48,674 bases of DNA from an archaeon. GTDB lineage: Archaea; Nanobdellota; Nanobdellia; Pacearchaeales; GW2011-AR1. Below, one piece after another: positions 18,928 through 27,803 of this stretch. The stretch spans positions 1 to 48,674 of the forward strand of contig JAUXTS010000047.1 of assembly GCA_030679115.1 (NCBI GenBank), read 5' to 3'. The translations under genes were made by a program, and so were the position numbers. The notes under the pieces were generated by a model. That model was given only the letters and a program-made list of their open reading frames with translations. It had not been told where the DNA came from and did no database searches. Within the stretch, counting starts at the first letter, position 1; the number at the start of each line of letters is the position of its first letter.

Positions 18928-21900
18928 TTACTTCTTTTTTATTTTAGATAAGGGCCCTGTTACCTCTACCAGCAATCCAGGCAATCCAGTTCCTACAGGT
19001 ATTGCCTGATTCAGAAGAATATTTTCTATTACAGACTTAAGTTCATCCTTCCCCCCTTGAATAGTGGCATTTACAAATTGCTTATCTGGTGTCTCAAATG
19101 TAGCTCTTGCTAAAATACTTGCTTTGTCTGAAATTATTCCCATTCTTGTTACTCCCTTTACAACTCCTGAAGAAGTCATTGCATCTCCAACAAGCTTAAG
19201 ATGCCTTTCATTAATATCAAGTCCTTGACTTTCAATAACTTTATTTATTTCATGAATGATAGTCTGTCTTGCAGCTTCAATTCCTAATACTTCTGCTGTA
19301 TCATGAATATCATTAGAAGTGATTCTATCTTTGTCAATTCCTTTTACTTCTATTACTTCTTTCAAATTAGAGCCTGCAGTTAATATCACAAAATCTTTTC
19401 CTCTTTCTGCAACAACAACCTGCGCAATTCCCTTTATTCCAGAGACTATAGTTTCTTTCAATTTCTCTTTAATTTTATACATCTCTTTGAATCCTTCTTT
19501 TGCAAGATTTACACTCAATTTCAAATCATTTCCCTTTACATTAAATCCTTTTTCCTTCAATCTTTCAACTATTGTATCTGCTCCCACATGCACAGATTTC
19601 AATCCCTTGCTGTCAATAATAACTTCTATTTTCTTGTTTGAAAAGTCTATTTTTATTTCAGACATTATTTCTTTAAGCTTTACTTCTTTTATTTTTTCAG
19701 CAATAACTTTTGCATCTTTTTCATTGTTATGCTCTTTATCAAGATAAATTTCCATTAAAGGAGTTGAAGGCTGTTTTCTTGCATCAAGAATTTCAATTAA
19801 TCTTGGCAAACCCAAAGTAATCTGCATTTGAGATACTCCTGCGAAATGGAATACGTTAAGAACCATTTGTGTTGAAGCTTCTCCAAATGACTGCGCGGTA
19901 ACTACTCCGACTGCTTCTCCAGGAACTGTCTCACTGTCTTTCAAATGCAGTTTTGATACATCCTTTCCATCATCGCTGTACATAAACTGGATTATATTTT
20001 CAGAAGCATCTCTTACTGTCTTGTCATATTCAACTTTCAAATCTTGAAGTGCAGAAACTAATCTTCTATATAAGTAACCGGATTTAGGAGTTCTAAGTGC
20101 AGTATCCATAAGGCTGTCTCTTCCTGTAATGGATGCAAAGAAAAATTCAGTAGGCTTTAATCCCTTAAAGAATGAAGATTTGATAAATCCTCTTGAATCT
20201 GGGCTTAAGTCTCCTCTTTTGAAAAATGGCAGTGTTCTTTCAGTAAATCCGAAATTAATTCTCTTGCTTCCAAGAGCTTGCTGTCCGACTCCGCATGCTA
20301 TCTGAACTATGTTAAGCATGCTTCCTGCCGCTTCCGGCTGAATCATCTTATTGACATTTCCAGTTACTGGGAAATTAGCCTTTACTATCTTGGCAATTTC
20401 AGTTCTAACTTCATTTAATACTTGAAGTATTTTCATTTCTCTAGTATCTTCAAGGCTCTTTCCAGGAACATGAAGTAAGGTTCCACTTTCATAAGATTTT
20501 ACAATTTCTGCAGTTTTCTTTTCTGCATTTGCAATTACTTCATCAGTCATTTTCTTTACTTTGTCTGAGACATTTAAATCATGAAGTGATAAAGTGTACC
20601 CTTTTCTTGAAAGATAAGTTGCTCCAAGAATAAATGCCTTATTTATTGAATCAACTGCAGCTTCCCTTCCGAATTCTCTGTCAATTATTTTAACCATTAC
20701 TCCATCTTCAGCTCCGAAAGAATTGCTTCTTGTTATTTCATGTGGAACTTTAATGCTTGAGCCTTTTGGAATAATTTGTGCAAATATATCTCTTCCACTT
20801 ATTTCTTTTCCTTTTTCGCTGTTTATTGTATCTGCGGCAAATAAAAGCTGATCTGCATCTCTCTTTGAAATAATATCGCTTCCCAATAAGTATAATCCAG
20901 TTACAGAGTCTGAAATTGTTCCTACAAGATTCATATTATTCTTTGAAGAAATAATATTCTGATTGACTTCCAAAAGAGTTTTTGCTTCAGCGATAGCTTC
21001 TTCAGTCTGCGGGCTGTGAATGTTCATTTCATCTCCATCATAGTCTGCATTATAAGGTGCAGCTGCTGCGGGGTGTAGTCTGAATGTTCTGTGAGGCAAA
21101 ACTCTTACATAGTGTGCCATCAAACTTTGTTTATGCAGCGAAGGATGTCTGTTGAACAAAACTATATCTCCATCACTTAAATGTCTTTCAATTTTATAGC
21201 CTGGGCATATCTCCACACATAATTCTTCTTTCAAATCTTCAGTGATTTTCTTTCTTCTGCCATCTGTCCTTATAACATAATTTGCTCCAGGATAATTTTC
21301 TCCCTTTTTGATCAATTCTCTCATTAATTCTATATTACTTGTTGTAACACTTTCAGCAACAGTTATAATTTTTGCAATTTCAAATGGAACTCCAACTTCA
21401 TTTATTTTTATATGCGGATCTGGAGATATAACTGTTCTTGCAGAATAATTGACTCTCTTTCCAGCAAGATTATGTCTTATTCTTCCTTCTTTTCCTTTTA
21501 TTCTTTCAGTAATTGTCTTTAATGGTTGTCCGCTTCTGTGTCTTGCAGGAGGAATTCTTGAAATATTATTGTCAAAGAATGTAGTAATATGATATTGTAA
21601 TAAATCCCACAAATCTTCTATAATGACTTCAGGCGCCCCAGCATTTAGGTTTTCCCACAATCTCTGATTTGACCTGATGATATCAGAAAGCTTGTGAGTG
21701 CAGTCATCTTCACTTCTCTCTCCGCTATCTAATGTAATGGATGGTCTGACAGTTACTGACGGAACAAGCAATAATGAAAGCACAGACCATTCAGGCCTGC
21801 AGGTTTTTGGATTTATTCCGATTTTTATAAGTTCTTCATCCTTTATATTGACTAATCTTTCTCTTGCTTCTATAGGGGATAATCTTTTCTTTCCAACCAT

Positions 21901-22353
21901 AAAAGTACTTGGCTTTTCAAGTTTGACTTTTTCTAATGTTTCTCCGCAATGCGGGCATTTTTTTGCATCTCTTGCTTTCTTGGCTCTCTGGCTTGTAATA
22001 ATTCCACTTTGCTTTTCATCGCTTAATGTAAGCTTTCCGCAGTTTATGCAGAAACTTCTCAAGCAAAGTTCTACCAAAGGAATATATTTAATGTGAAAAA
22101 CAGGCCTTGCAAGTTCAATGCTTCCTGGATGTCCCGGACATTCTTTGACTCTCTTTCCGCATGTTCTGCATCTTACTCCTGGGTCAATTGCTCCAAGTCT
22201 TAAATCCATTAATCCTCCATCTACTGGAAATCCATCTATATCATAAAGTTCAGGAGTAACTATTTTTGCAGAACTCAGCTTCTTAATTTGGTTTGGACTA
22301 AGCAGGCTGAATTTCAAGGCTTTTATCTGTTTTCTAAAATATTTTTCTCTCAT
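18928..22353 (-). CDS. rpoA: RNA polymerase subunit A, A' and A'' in one 1141-aa ORF
   Basis: NADYDGDEMNIHSPQ active-site motif and A'' signatures (AQSFGEASTQMVLNVFHFAGVSQMQITLGLPRLIEILDARK) in one frame. Confidence 0.97.
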   Translation of the reverse strand: MREKYFRKQIKALKFSLLSPNQIKKLSSAKIVTPELYDIDGFPVDGGLMDLRLGAIDPGVRCRTCGKRVKECPGHPGSIELARPVFHIKYIPLVELCLRSFCINCGKLTLSDEKQSGIITSQRAKKARDAKKCPHCGETLEKVKLEKPSTFMVGKKRLSPIEARERLVNIKDEELIKIGINPKTCRPEWSVLSLLLVPSVTVRPSITLDSGERSEDDCTHKLSDIIRSNQRLWENLNAGAPEVIIEDLWDLLQYHITTFFDNNISRIPPARHRSGQPLKTITERIKGKEGRIRHNLAGKRVNYSARTVISPDPHIKINEVGVPFEIAKIITVAESVTTSNIELMRELIKKGENYPGANYVIRTDGRRKKITEDLKEELCVEICPGYKIERHLSDGDIVLFNRHPSLHKQSLMAHYVRVLPHRTFRLHPAAAAPYNADYDGDEMNIHSPQTEEAIAEAKTLLEVNQNIISSKNNMNLVGTISDSVTGLYLLGSDIISKRDADQLLFAADTINSEKGKEISGRDIFAQIIPKGSSIKVPHEITRSNSFGAEDGVMVKIIDREFGREAAVDSINKAFILGATYLSRKGYTLSLHDLNVSDKVKKMTDEVIANAEKKTAEIVKSYESGTLLHVPGKSLEDTREMKILQVLNEVRTEIAKIVKANFPVTGNVNKMIQPEAAGSMLNIVQIACGVGQQALGSKRINFGFTERTLPFFKRGDLSPDSRGFIKSSFFKGLKPTEFFFASITGRDSLMDTALRTPKSGYLYRRLVSALQDLKVEYDKTVRDASENIIQFMYSDDGKDVSKLHLKDSETVPGEAVGVVTAQSFGEASTQMVLNVFHFAGVSQMQITLGLPRLIEILDARKQPSTPLMEIYLDKEHNNEKDAKVIAEKIKEVKLKEIMSEIKIDFSNKKIEVIIDSKGLKSVHVGADTIVERLKEKGFNVKGNDLKLSVNLAKEGFKEMYKIKEKLKETIVSGIKGIAQVVVAERGKDFVILTAGSNLKEVIEVKGIDKDRITSNDIHDTAEVLGIEAARQTIIHEINKVIESQGLDINERHLKLVGDAMTSSGVVKGVTRMGIISDKASILARATFETPDKQFVNATIQGGKDELKSVIENILLNQAIPVGTGLPGLLVEVTGPLSKIKKK

Positions 22354-22649
22354 CTTTGTCTTACAACCTCCAGACTACTTATTTCTACAACTCTTGGATT
22401 AAGAACATAATCAATTGTATTAATAAGAACAACCCTTTGAGGTTCGATATGTACTGCTTCCATTCTTCTAGCCAATTCAAATTCATCTCTATCGTTATCA
22501 ATTACCCCTATATTTTCTAATACAGCAATATAATTATTTCCATATTTCTTTCTAAGAGCATTCTCATTCTCTCTAACATAATTTCTTGCTCTTTCAAATC
22601 CTGCTAAAAATTGTTCTTCTTCTGTTCTTGTTTGTGTTTGTTGTTCCAT
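22350..22649 (-). CDS. Small protein (DUF5678-like) between rpoB and rpoA
   Basis: NENALRKKYGNNYIAVLENIGVIDNDRDEFELARRM; 4-nt overlap with rpoA. Confidence 0.65.
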   Translation of the reverse strand: MEQQTQTRTEEEQFLAGFERARNYVRENENALRKKYGNNYIAVLENIGVIDNDRDEFELARRMEAVHIEPQRVVLINTIDYVLNPRVVEISSLEVVRQR

Positions 22650-22651
22650 GT

Positions 22652-25600
22652 TTATTGTTCAAATTTATTCTTTAAGTCGAATGTAGTATTTATTCCAAGT
22701 GCAAGCAGTTCATCAACCAATAGCTTGAATGCATATGAGACTTCAATTGGTTCAATTTCATTGCCTCCACACATAGTGCAGACAATTTTATTTCTAAGGA
22801 CATCTTCATAAGTCATAAACCCGCATTCTTTGCATATATAGACTTCTGTCTTGTCTGAATCATATCTTTCCTTCAAAAGCAAAGCAGCCCCATGTCCTGA
22901 AAGTGCCTGTTGCTCCATTTCTCCAAGTCTAAGTCCTCCGCCTCTTGATCTTCCTTCAATTGGCTGTCTTGTAAGCAATGCAACTTTTCCTGATGCTCTT
23001 GCGTGCATCTTATTCTTTACCATGTATTTCAATTTCAAATAATACATATTTCCAATGTAAATCTTGGCTTCCATTTTCTTTCCAGTAATTCCATGATACA
23101 TTGTTTCTTTTCCATCAAAGCTGAACCCCATTTCTTTCAATTGATTCTCAAGTTCCTGAACGCTTTGTCCAGAGAATGAAGTCCCATCTATAATTTTTCC
23201 TGCAACTGCTCCGACTTTTCCTGCAAATAATTCTATCAAATGTCCGACTGTCATTCTGCTTGGTATTCCGTGAGGGTTGAATATTAAATCAGGTTTTACT
23301 CCGCTCGCCGTAAATGGAACATCTTCTGAATCTGCAATGAAACCGACTACTCCTTTCTGTCCATGAGGTGTTGAAAATTTATCTCCTGGTTCAGGCAGTC
23401 TCAAATCTCTTGTTCTTACTTGAGCAATCTTGTTTCCCTCTTCATCTACTGTAACAAATACTGCATCAATAGTTCCTCTTTCTTCCTGTCTTATTGCTGC
23501 ACTTGCTTCTTTCTTTGCCTGAATGCTTATGTCTTTTGCTTCACTTAAGAATTTTGGAGGAGTCGTCTTTCCAATAATTACTTCTCCTTGTTCCATACTT
23601 GCTTCAGGATAAACTATTCCATCATCTTCCAAGAATCTGTAAGAAGCTTCAGTTCTATATCCTGAAACATCTTTTTCTGGAATGGTTATCTCATCAGATA
23701 ATCCTCCAGGATATTGTAATTCAGTTGTTGAATACGGCCTGAAATAAGTGCTTCTTCCCATTCCCCTGTCAATACTTGATTTGCTCAAGACAACTGCGTC
23801 TTCAAGATTATATCCTTCAAACGGCATTATCGCTACAATTATATTCTGTCCTGAAGGATAAACTTCCAATGTATCGTATACAAAACTTCTTACCAATGGT
23901 TTTTGTGGATAGTGAAGTATAGAAACATCTGTATCAAGTCTTGTTAAGAAGTTTGCAGCATAAATTCCAAGACTCTGTTTCAATGTCTTGCTTCCTTTGT
24001 TAAGTTTTGGAGCGTGATCGTGATTTGCATAAGGAACAAGGCTCGTGATTAATCCAAATAAATCAATAGGGTCAACTTCAAGATGAGTAGAATCTTGATT
24101 AATTTCTTCCGGATAAAGCGCGACGAGCGCATTATCTTCTTCTGCCGCATCAATATATTCTACAATTCCTTCATTAATCAAATCGATCCATGTTTTTTTA
24201 TTGTTTTCAAGCAATACCAGATGCTCATCTTTCAATCTGCTTGAACCTTTTTCAACAACAATTATTGGCCTAAGAACTCTTCCAACTTCTATAGACATTG
24301 TAATCTGATTAAGAATATTATCATATCTTACACTCAATTCTCTTGGCAATTGCCCTGCTCTTCTTATTTCTCTTACTTTCTGTGCAAAATCCTGTGGATT
24401 TTCAACCATTCCTACAAATCTTCCATTAAAGAAAACGTCTTTGCCTGATTCTTTATTCAATCCTGCTTCATGGAATTTTCTTAAAACATTTCCTTCATCA
24501 AATTCTATCGCAGTCGATATTTTGCTTAAGATAGCGAGATTCTTTCTCAATCCAATTTCAGTTCCTTCTGGAGTTTCAGTTGGGCAGAATCTTCCATAAT
24601 GAGTTGGGTGAAGTGTTCTTGCCATAAAGTTTTCCTGCTCTCCAGGCAACATGGAAGAAACTCTCTGCAATTGTGAGAGCATAGCAAGATAATTTGTCTT
24701 ATCCATGTTCTGAGTTACTCCGCTTCTCTCTCCAATCCAGCTCCCTGTAGCAATCGCGCTTTCAATTCTTTGCGTGAATAAAGTAGATTTGGCAATTGTC
24801 TTTATTGAATAGAATTTTTTTCTCTTAGTTACTTTCTGAAGAGAATATTGTATATCTCTTATAAGAATTCCCATGTTTACTCTGAATAAATCAGACATCA
24901 AATCACCTGAAAGTTTTACTCTCTTATTTGCATAATGGTCTTTGTCGGTTCTTATTTTTTCACTTTCTGTTGCTCTAAGATATAATTTAATAAGTCTGCA
25001 TAAAGTAAGTGCTTTTTCTCCTCTTGAACTTTTATCCGTTCCTATATGAGGTAGGAAAAATGAATCTATTTTTTGCTTTACTCTGTCAATAATTTCTTTT
25101 TTTGTTCCTTGTATTCCTGTTTTTTCAGCAAGATAGGCTATTGCATCTTCGCTTTCCTGTAATTTTGCAAATTCATATAAGTTAACAATTAAAGAATCAT
25201 TTTCGTGTCCAATGTGCTTTGCAATATCGGCTTCTTTTGTCATTCCAAGGACTTTCAAAACAACTATTGCAGGAATATTTTTCAATCTGCTGAAAGTTAA
25301 TTCCAATAATCCTTCATTTGTAGATATAATTGTTGTCGGAATTCTATATGAACCTTTTTGCGAGAAAATTCTTAACATTAATCCATATCTTCCTTCTTCT
25401 ATAAATGGCTGATTTGCAGCCAAATCTTCATTCATTACCATGACTCTTTCATTTCCATTAATTATAAAATATCCTCCAGGGTCAAGAGGATCCATATAAT
25501 TTTCTATCATCTGCTCTTTATTCATTCCATGAGTATTACAGACAGCGCTCTTAACCATGATTGGAATTCTTCCAATTTCAACTTCAGAACTATCAGATTG

Positions 25601-25900
25601 ATTTCCGAATTTAACTGTCAATTCTACAAAAACAGGGGCAGAATAAGTTAAATTTCTCAATTTTGCCATAGTTGGAGTGATAAGACTGCTACTTCCGTCT
25701 GCTTCAATGATATTTGGAGTTTCAATTCTTATTTTTCCAAGCTTAATTTCAACTTCTTCATTATTTATTGTGTCATTTATTTCGTTAATAATAGTCTGCA
25801 TTTTATTTTTAATAAAATCATTGAAAGAAGATACGTTGGATTCAACCAGAGAATGCTGTTCAAGATATTTTTTAATCAATAAATGTTTTTGTTTTTGCAT
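22652..25900 (-). CDS. rpoB: RNA polymerase subunit B (unsplit)
   Basis: GDKFSTPHGQKGVVG, GGLRLGEMEQQALSGHGAALLLKERY. Confidence 0.98.
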   Translation of the reverse strand: MQKQKHLLIKKYLEQHSLVESNVSSFNDFIKNKMQTIINEINDTINNEEVEIKLGKIRIETPNIIEADGSSSLITPTMAKLRNLTYSAPVFVELTVKFGNQSDSSEVEIGRIPIMVKSAVCNTHGMNKEQMIENYMDPLDPGGYFIINGNERVMVMNEDLAANQPFIEEGRYGLMLRIFSQKGSYRIPTTIISTNEGLLELTFSRLKNIPAIVVLKVLGMTKEADIAKHIGHENDSLIVNLYEFAKLQESEDAIAYLAEKTGIQGTKKEIIDRVKQKIDSFFLPHIGTDKSSRGEKALTLCRLIKLYLRATESEKIRTDKDHYANKRVKLSGDLMSDLFRVNMGILIRDIQYSLQKVTKRKKFYSIKTIAKSTLFTQRIESAIATGSWIGERSGVTQNMDKTNYLAMLSQLQRVSSMLPGEQENFMARTLHPTHYGRFCPTETPEGTEIGLRKNLAILSKISTAIEFDEGNVLRKFHEAGLNKESGKDVFFNGRFVGMVENPQDFAQKVREIRRAGQLPRELSVRYDNILNQITMSIEVGRVLRPIIVVEKGSSRLKDEHLVLLENNKKTWIDLINEGIVEYIDAAEEDNALVALYPEEINQDSTHLEVDPIDLFGLITSLVPYANHDHAPKLNKGSKTLKQSLGIYAANFLTRLDTDVSILHYPQKPLVRSFVYDTLEVYPSGQNIIVAIMPFEGYNLEDAVVLSKSSIDRGMGRSTYFRPYSTTELQYPGGLSDEITIPEKDVSGYRTEASYRFLEDDGIVYPEASMEQGEVIIGKTTPPKFLSEAKDISIQAKKEASAAIRQEERGTIDAVFVTVDEEGNKIAQVRTRDLRLPEPGDKFSTPHGQKGVVGFIADSEDVPFTASGVKPDLIFNPHGIPSRMTVGHLIELFAGKVGAVAGKIIDGTSFSGQSVQELENQLKEMGFSFDGKETMYHGITGKKMEAKIYIGNMYYLKLKYMVKNKMHARASGKVALLTRQPIEGRSRGGGLRLGEMEQQALSGHGAALLLKERYDSDKTEVYICKECGFMTYEDVLRNKIVCTMCGGNEIEPIEVSYAFKLLVDELLALGINTTFDLKNKFEQ

Positions 25901-26107
25901 TTATGCCACCACCCTATAATAAAAATAAACTTTATCTTCGGTTTTTCTTTCAATTTTCAGAACATCTCCAGGAACATAGCCTTGAAGAATTGCAGGATCA
26001 GTCGATTTAATTTTAGGCAATTGAGAAAGAGAAATATTATATTTTTCCAATAAATCTTTAATTTCTTGAGGCTTTAATTTTGTATGTTTGGGTTGTAAGA
26101 TGTGCAT
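25901..26107 (-). CDS. rpoH: RNA polymerase subunit H
   Basis: LQPKHTKLKPQEIKDLLEKYNISLSQLPKIKSTDPAI; immediately upstream of rpoB. Confidence 0.95.
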   Translation of the reverse strand: MHILQPKHTKLKPQEIKDLLEKYNISLSQLPKIKSTDPAILQGYVPGDVLKIERKTEDKVYFYYRVVA

Positions 26108-26160
26108 GGATATCGTTGGAGTTTACATAAATTTAATTTAAGCAACTCAATTAAATTGAT

Positions 26161-26330
26161 TGCAAAAATGGCTTTTTAAATCTTTTGCCGTTGGGCAAAA
26201 GAGATAGAGAATTCTAAAAGAATTCTCTAAGGACTTTCGACGTAAGTCGAAATGGACAAAGAATTGTTTTTTCAATTCTTTGGAGTTTTCTTCAAGAAAC
26301 ATTTAACTTCAAAAATAAGCCATTTTTGTA
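26161..26330 (-). promoter_or_regulatory. Four-hairpin array enclosed by an outer inverted repeat upstream of rpoH (copy 3)
   Basis: H1 26181-26202, H2 26205-26229, H3 26235-26252 (GTAA loop), H4 26257-26282; outer IR caaaaatggctt/aagccatttttg (26163-26174/26317-26328). Confidence 0.88.
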
Positions 26331-26413
26331 GAATGGCCCCGACGGCTGAAAGAATTTTCGTAACCTCAAATTCTTAGTGCCCTCGGTTCCAATATAATCT
26401 GAAGAGTTTATAT

Positions 26414-26487
26414 GGCCCCGACGGGATTCGGACCCGCGACACCTGGATTAAAAGTCCAGTGCTCTGACCAGGCTGAGCTACGGAGCC
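26414..26487 (-). tRNA. trnK: tRNA-Lys (anticodon TTT)
   Basis: GGCTCCGTAGCTCAGCCTGGTCAGAGCACTGGACTTTTAATCCAGGTGTCGCGGGTCCGAATCCCGTCGGGGCC folds as a cloverleaf. Confidence 0.96.
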
Positions 26488-26545
26488 ATGACAACACGAG
26501 AAAAAGTTGTTATATAAATCTTTATTTTTTGGAGAATTAAGTTTT

Positions 26546-26866
26546 CTAAAAGACTTCATTAATTCTTTTCTTCAATTCTTCTTTTGGCATTGCACCCATA
26601 GTACTATCAATATGCTCGCCGTCCTTGAAAAAAAGCAGAGCCGGAATGCTCATAACTTCAAATCTCTGCGCCAAATCGCTTTCTTTGTCAATATTAATTT
26701 TTCCAAAATGAACTTTTCCTTTCATCTCTTTTGCAAGTTCATCAACAATCGGAGAAAGCATTTTACATGGCCCGCACCATTCTGCCCAGAAATCAACAAT
26801 CACTTTTCCTTCAGAAATAAAATCATCAAAATTCGCCTCTTTTAATTCTGTAACACTTCCCATCAC
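26546..26866 (-). CDS. trxA: Thioredoxin
   Basis: VDFWAEWCGPCKMLSPIVDELA. Confidence 0.95.
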   Translation of the reverse strand: MMGSVTELKEANFDDFISEGKVIVDFWAEWCGPCKMLSPIVDELAKEMKGKVHFGKINIDKESDLAQRFEVMSIPALLFFKDGEHIDSTMGAMPKEELKKRINEVF

Positions 26867-26943
26867 ATATTTTAAAAGATTAAGTTAATAAATCTTTTTG
26901 TGATATTTTATTTATCGTCGCTGTCGATAAAATTTAAATATAT

Positions 26944-27759
26944 TTATTTGCCTTTCAAGACATCCATCATTGAATAGACTTTTCCTTTCTCTCCAGCAGC
27001 AATCTTTCCGCTTAAGAACCTGATTGCATCAATTGTTCCTGCTGCATAAACCTCTCTTCCGTTTACATTGTGTGTGAATCTAAATAGGACACTTCCATCC
27101 TTAGATTTTAGGGTGTAAGTATGCCATCCATGGCCTGTCAATGACTCTTCAGGTACCTCCATTGCAATTTGCTGTTGAGACTCTCTAATCATCTTAATCT
27201 GTTTTACATCAAATGGAATGCCTAATGAATTGAAATAGTCTACCATTACTTTTGCAGTTCCGCTTGTGTCTGCTTTTCCTTTCTGATGGCTTTCGACTAT
27301 CTCAAGAGAATAATCTTTGAATGCTGCAGGAAAGGTATCAGCAGCATATTTCATCATTGCTTGGAAAGCAACGATTTGTTTTGCCATATTTGGGGCAATT
27401 ACTGCAACAACATCGGAGTCTCTAACTCTTTGCTCTAAAGCGGTTCTGTCTCCTCCGGTTGTACCCATAACAAAAGGCAAATTATGGATGCAATAAAAAT
27501 CTGCATTTGAATTTACTGCAGAAGGATGTGTAAAATCGACGACTATCCCTCCTTTAGGAAAACAACTATCTGCCGCAAAGAAAACTCTTTGGTGGGGTGT
27601 ATAAAGATGAATTTTATTTCCCCCTATCTCTGCCGTCTTTTGAGTTATTTCTGACCCTGTTAAAGAATAATCCCACAGTTCGAGACCTTCAGTTCTCAAA
27701 ACTTGTTTTGCAACTTCTCCAGCCATCTTTCCCGGCAGACCATTAACCATTATTTTCAT
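26944..27759 (-). CDS. dapB: 4-hydroxy-tetrahydrodipicolinate reductase-like protein
   Basis: ESHQKGKADTSGTAK and MGTTGG motifs; DapB fold order, plant-type flavour. Confidence 0.85.
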   Translation of the reverse strand: MKIMVNGLPGKMAGEVAKQVLRTEGLELWDYSLTGSEITQKTAEIGGNKIHLYTPHQRVFFAADSCFPKGGIVVDFTHPSAVNSNADFYCIHNLPFVMGTTGGDRTALEQRVRDSDVVAVIAPNMAKQIVAFQAMMKYAADTFPAAFKDYSLEIVESHQKGKADTSGTAKVMVDYFNSLGIPFDVKQIKMIRESQQQIAMEVPEESLTGHGWHTYTLKSKDGSVLFRFTHNVNGREVYAAGTIDAIRFLSGKIAAGEKGKVYSMMDVLKGK

Positions 27760-27803
27760 TTCCTTCTCTCAAAGAAATAGTTTATAAATCTTTCTCACAA
27801 AAT

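Noticed and set aside
19319-22096. + strand ORFs antisense to rpoA, and similar ones opposite rpoB, EF-2, EF-1alpha and nrdJ
   Set aside because: Shadow ORFs of conserved genes; no family resemblance.
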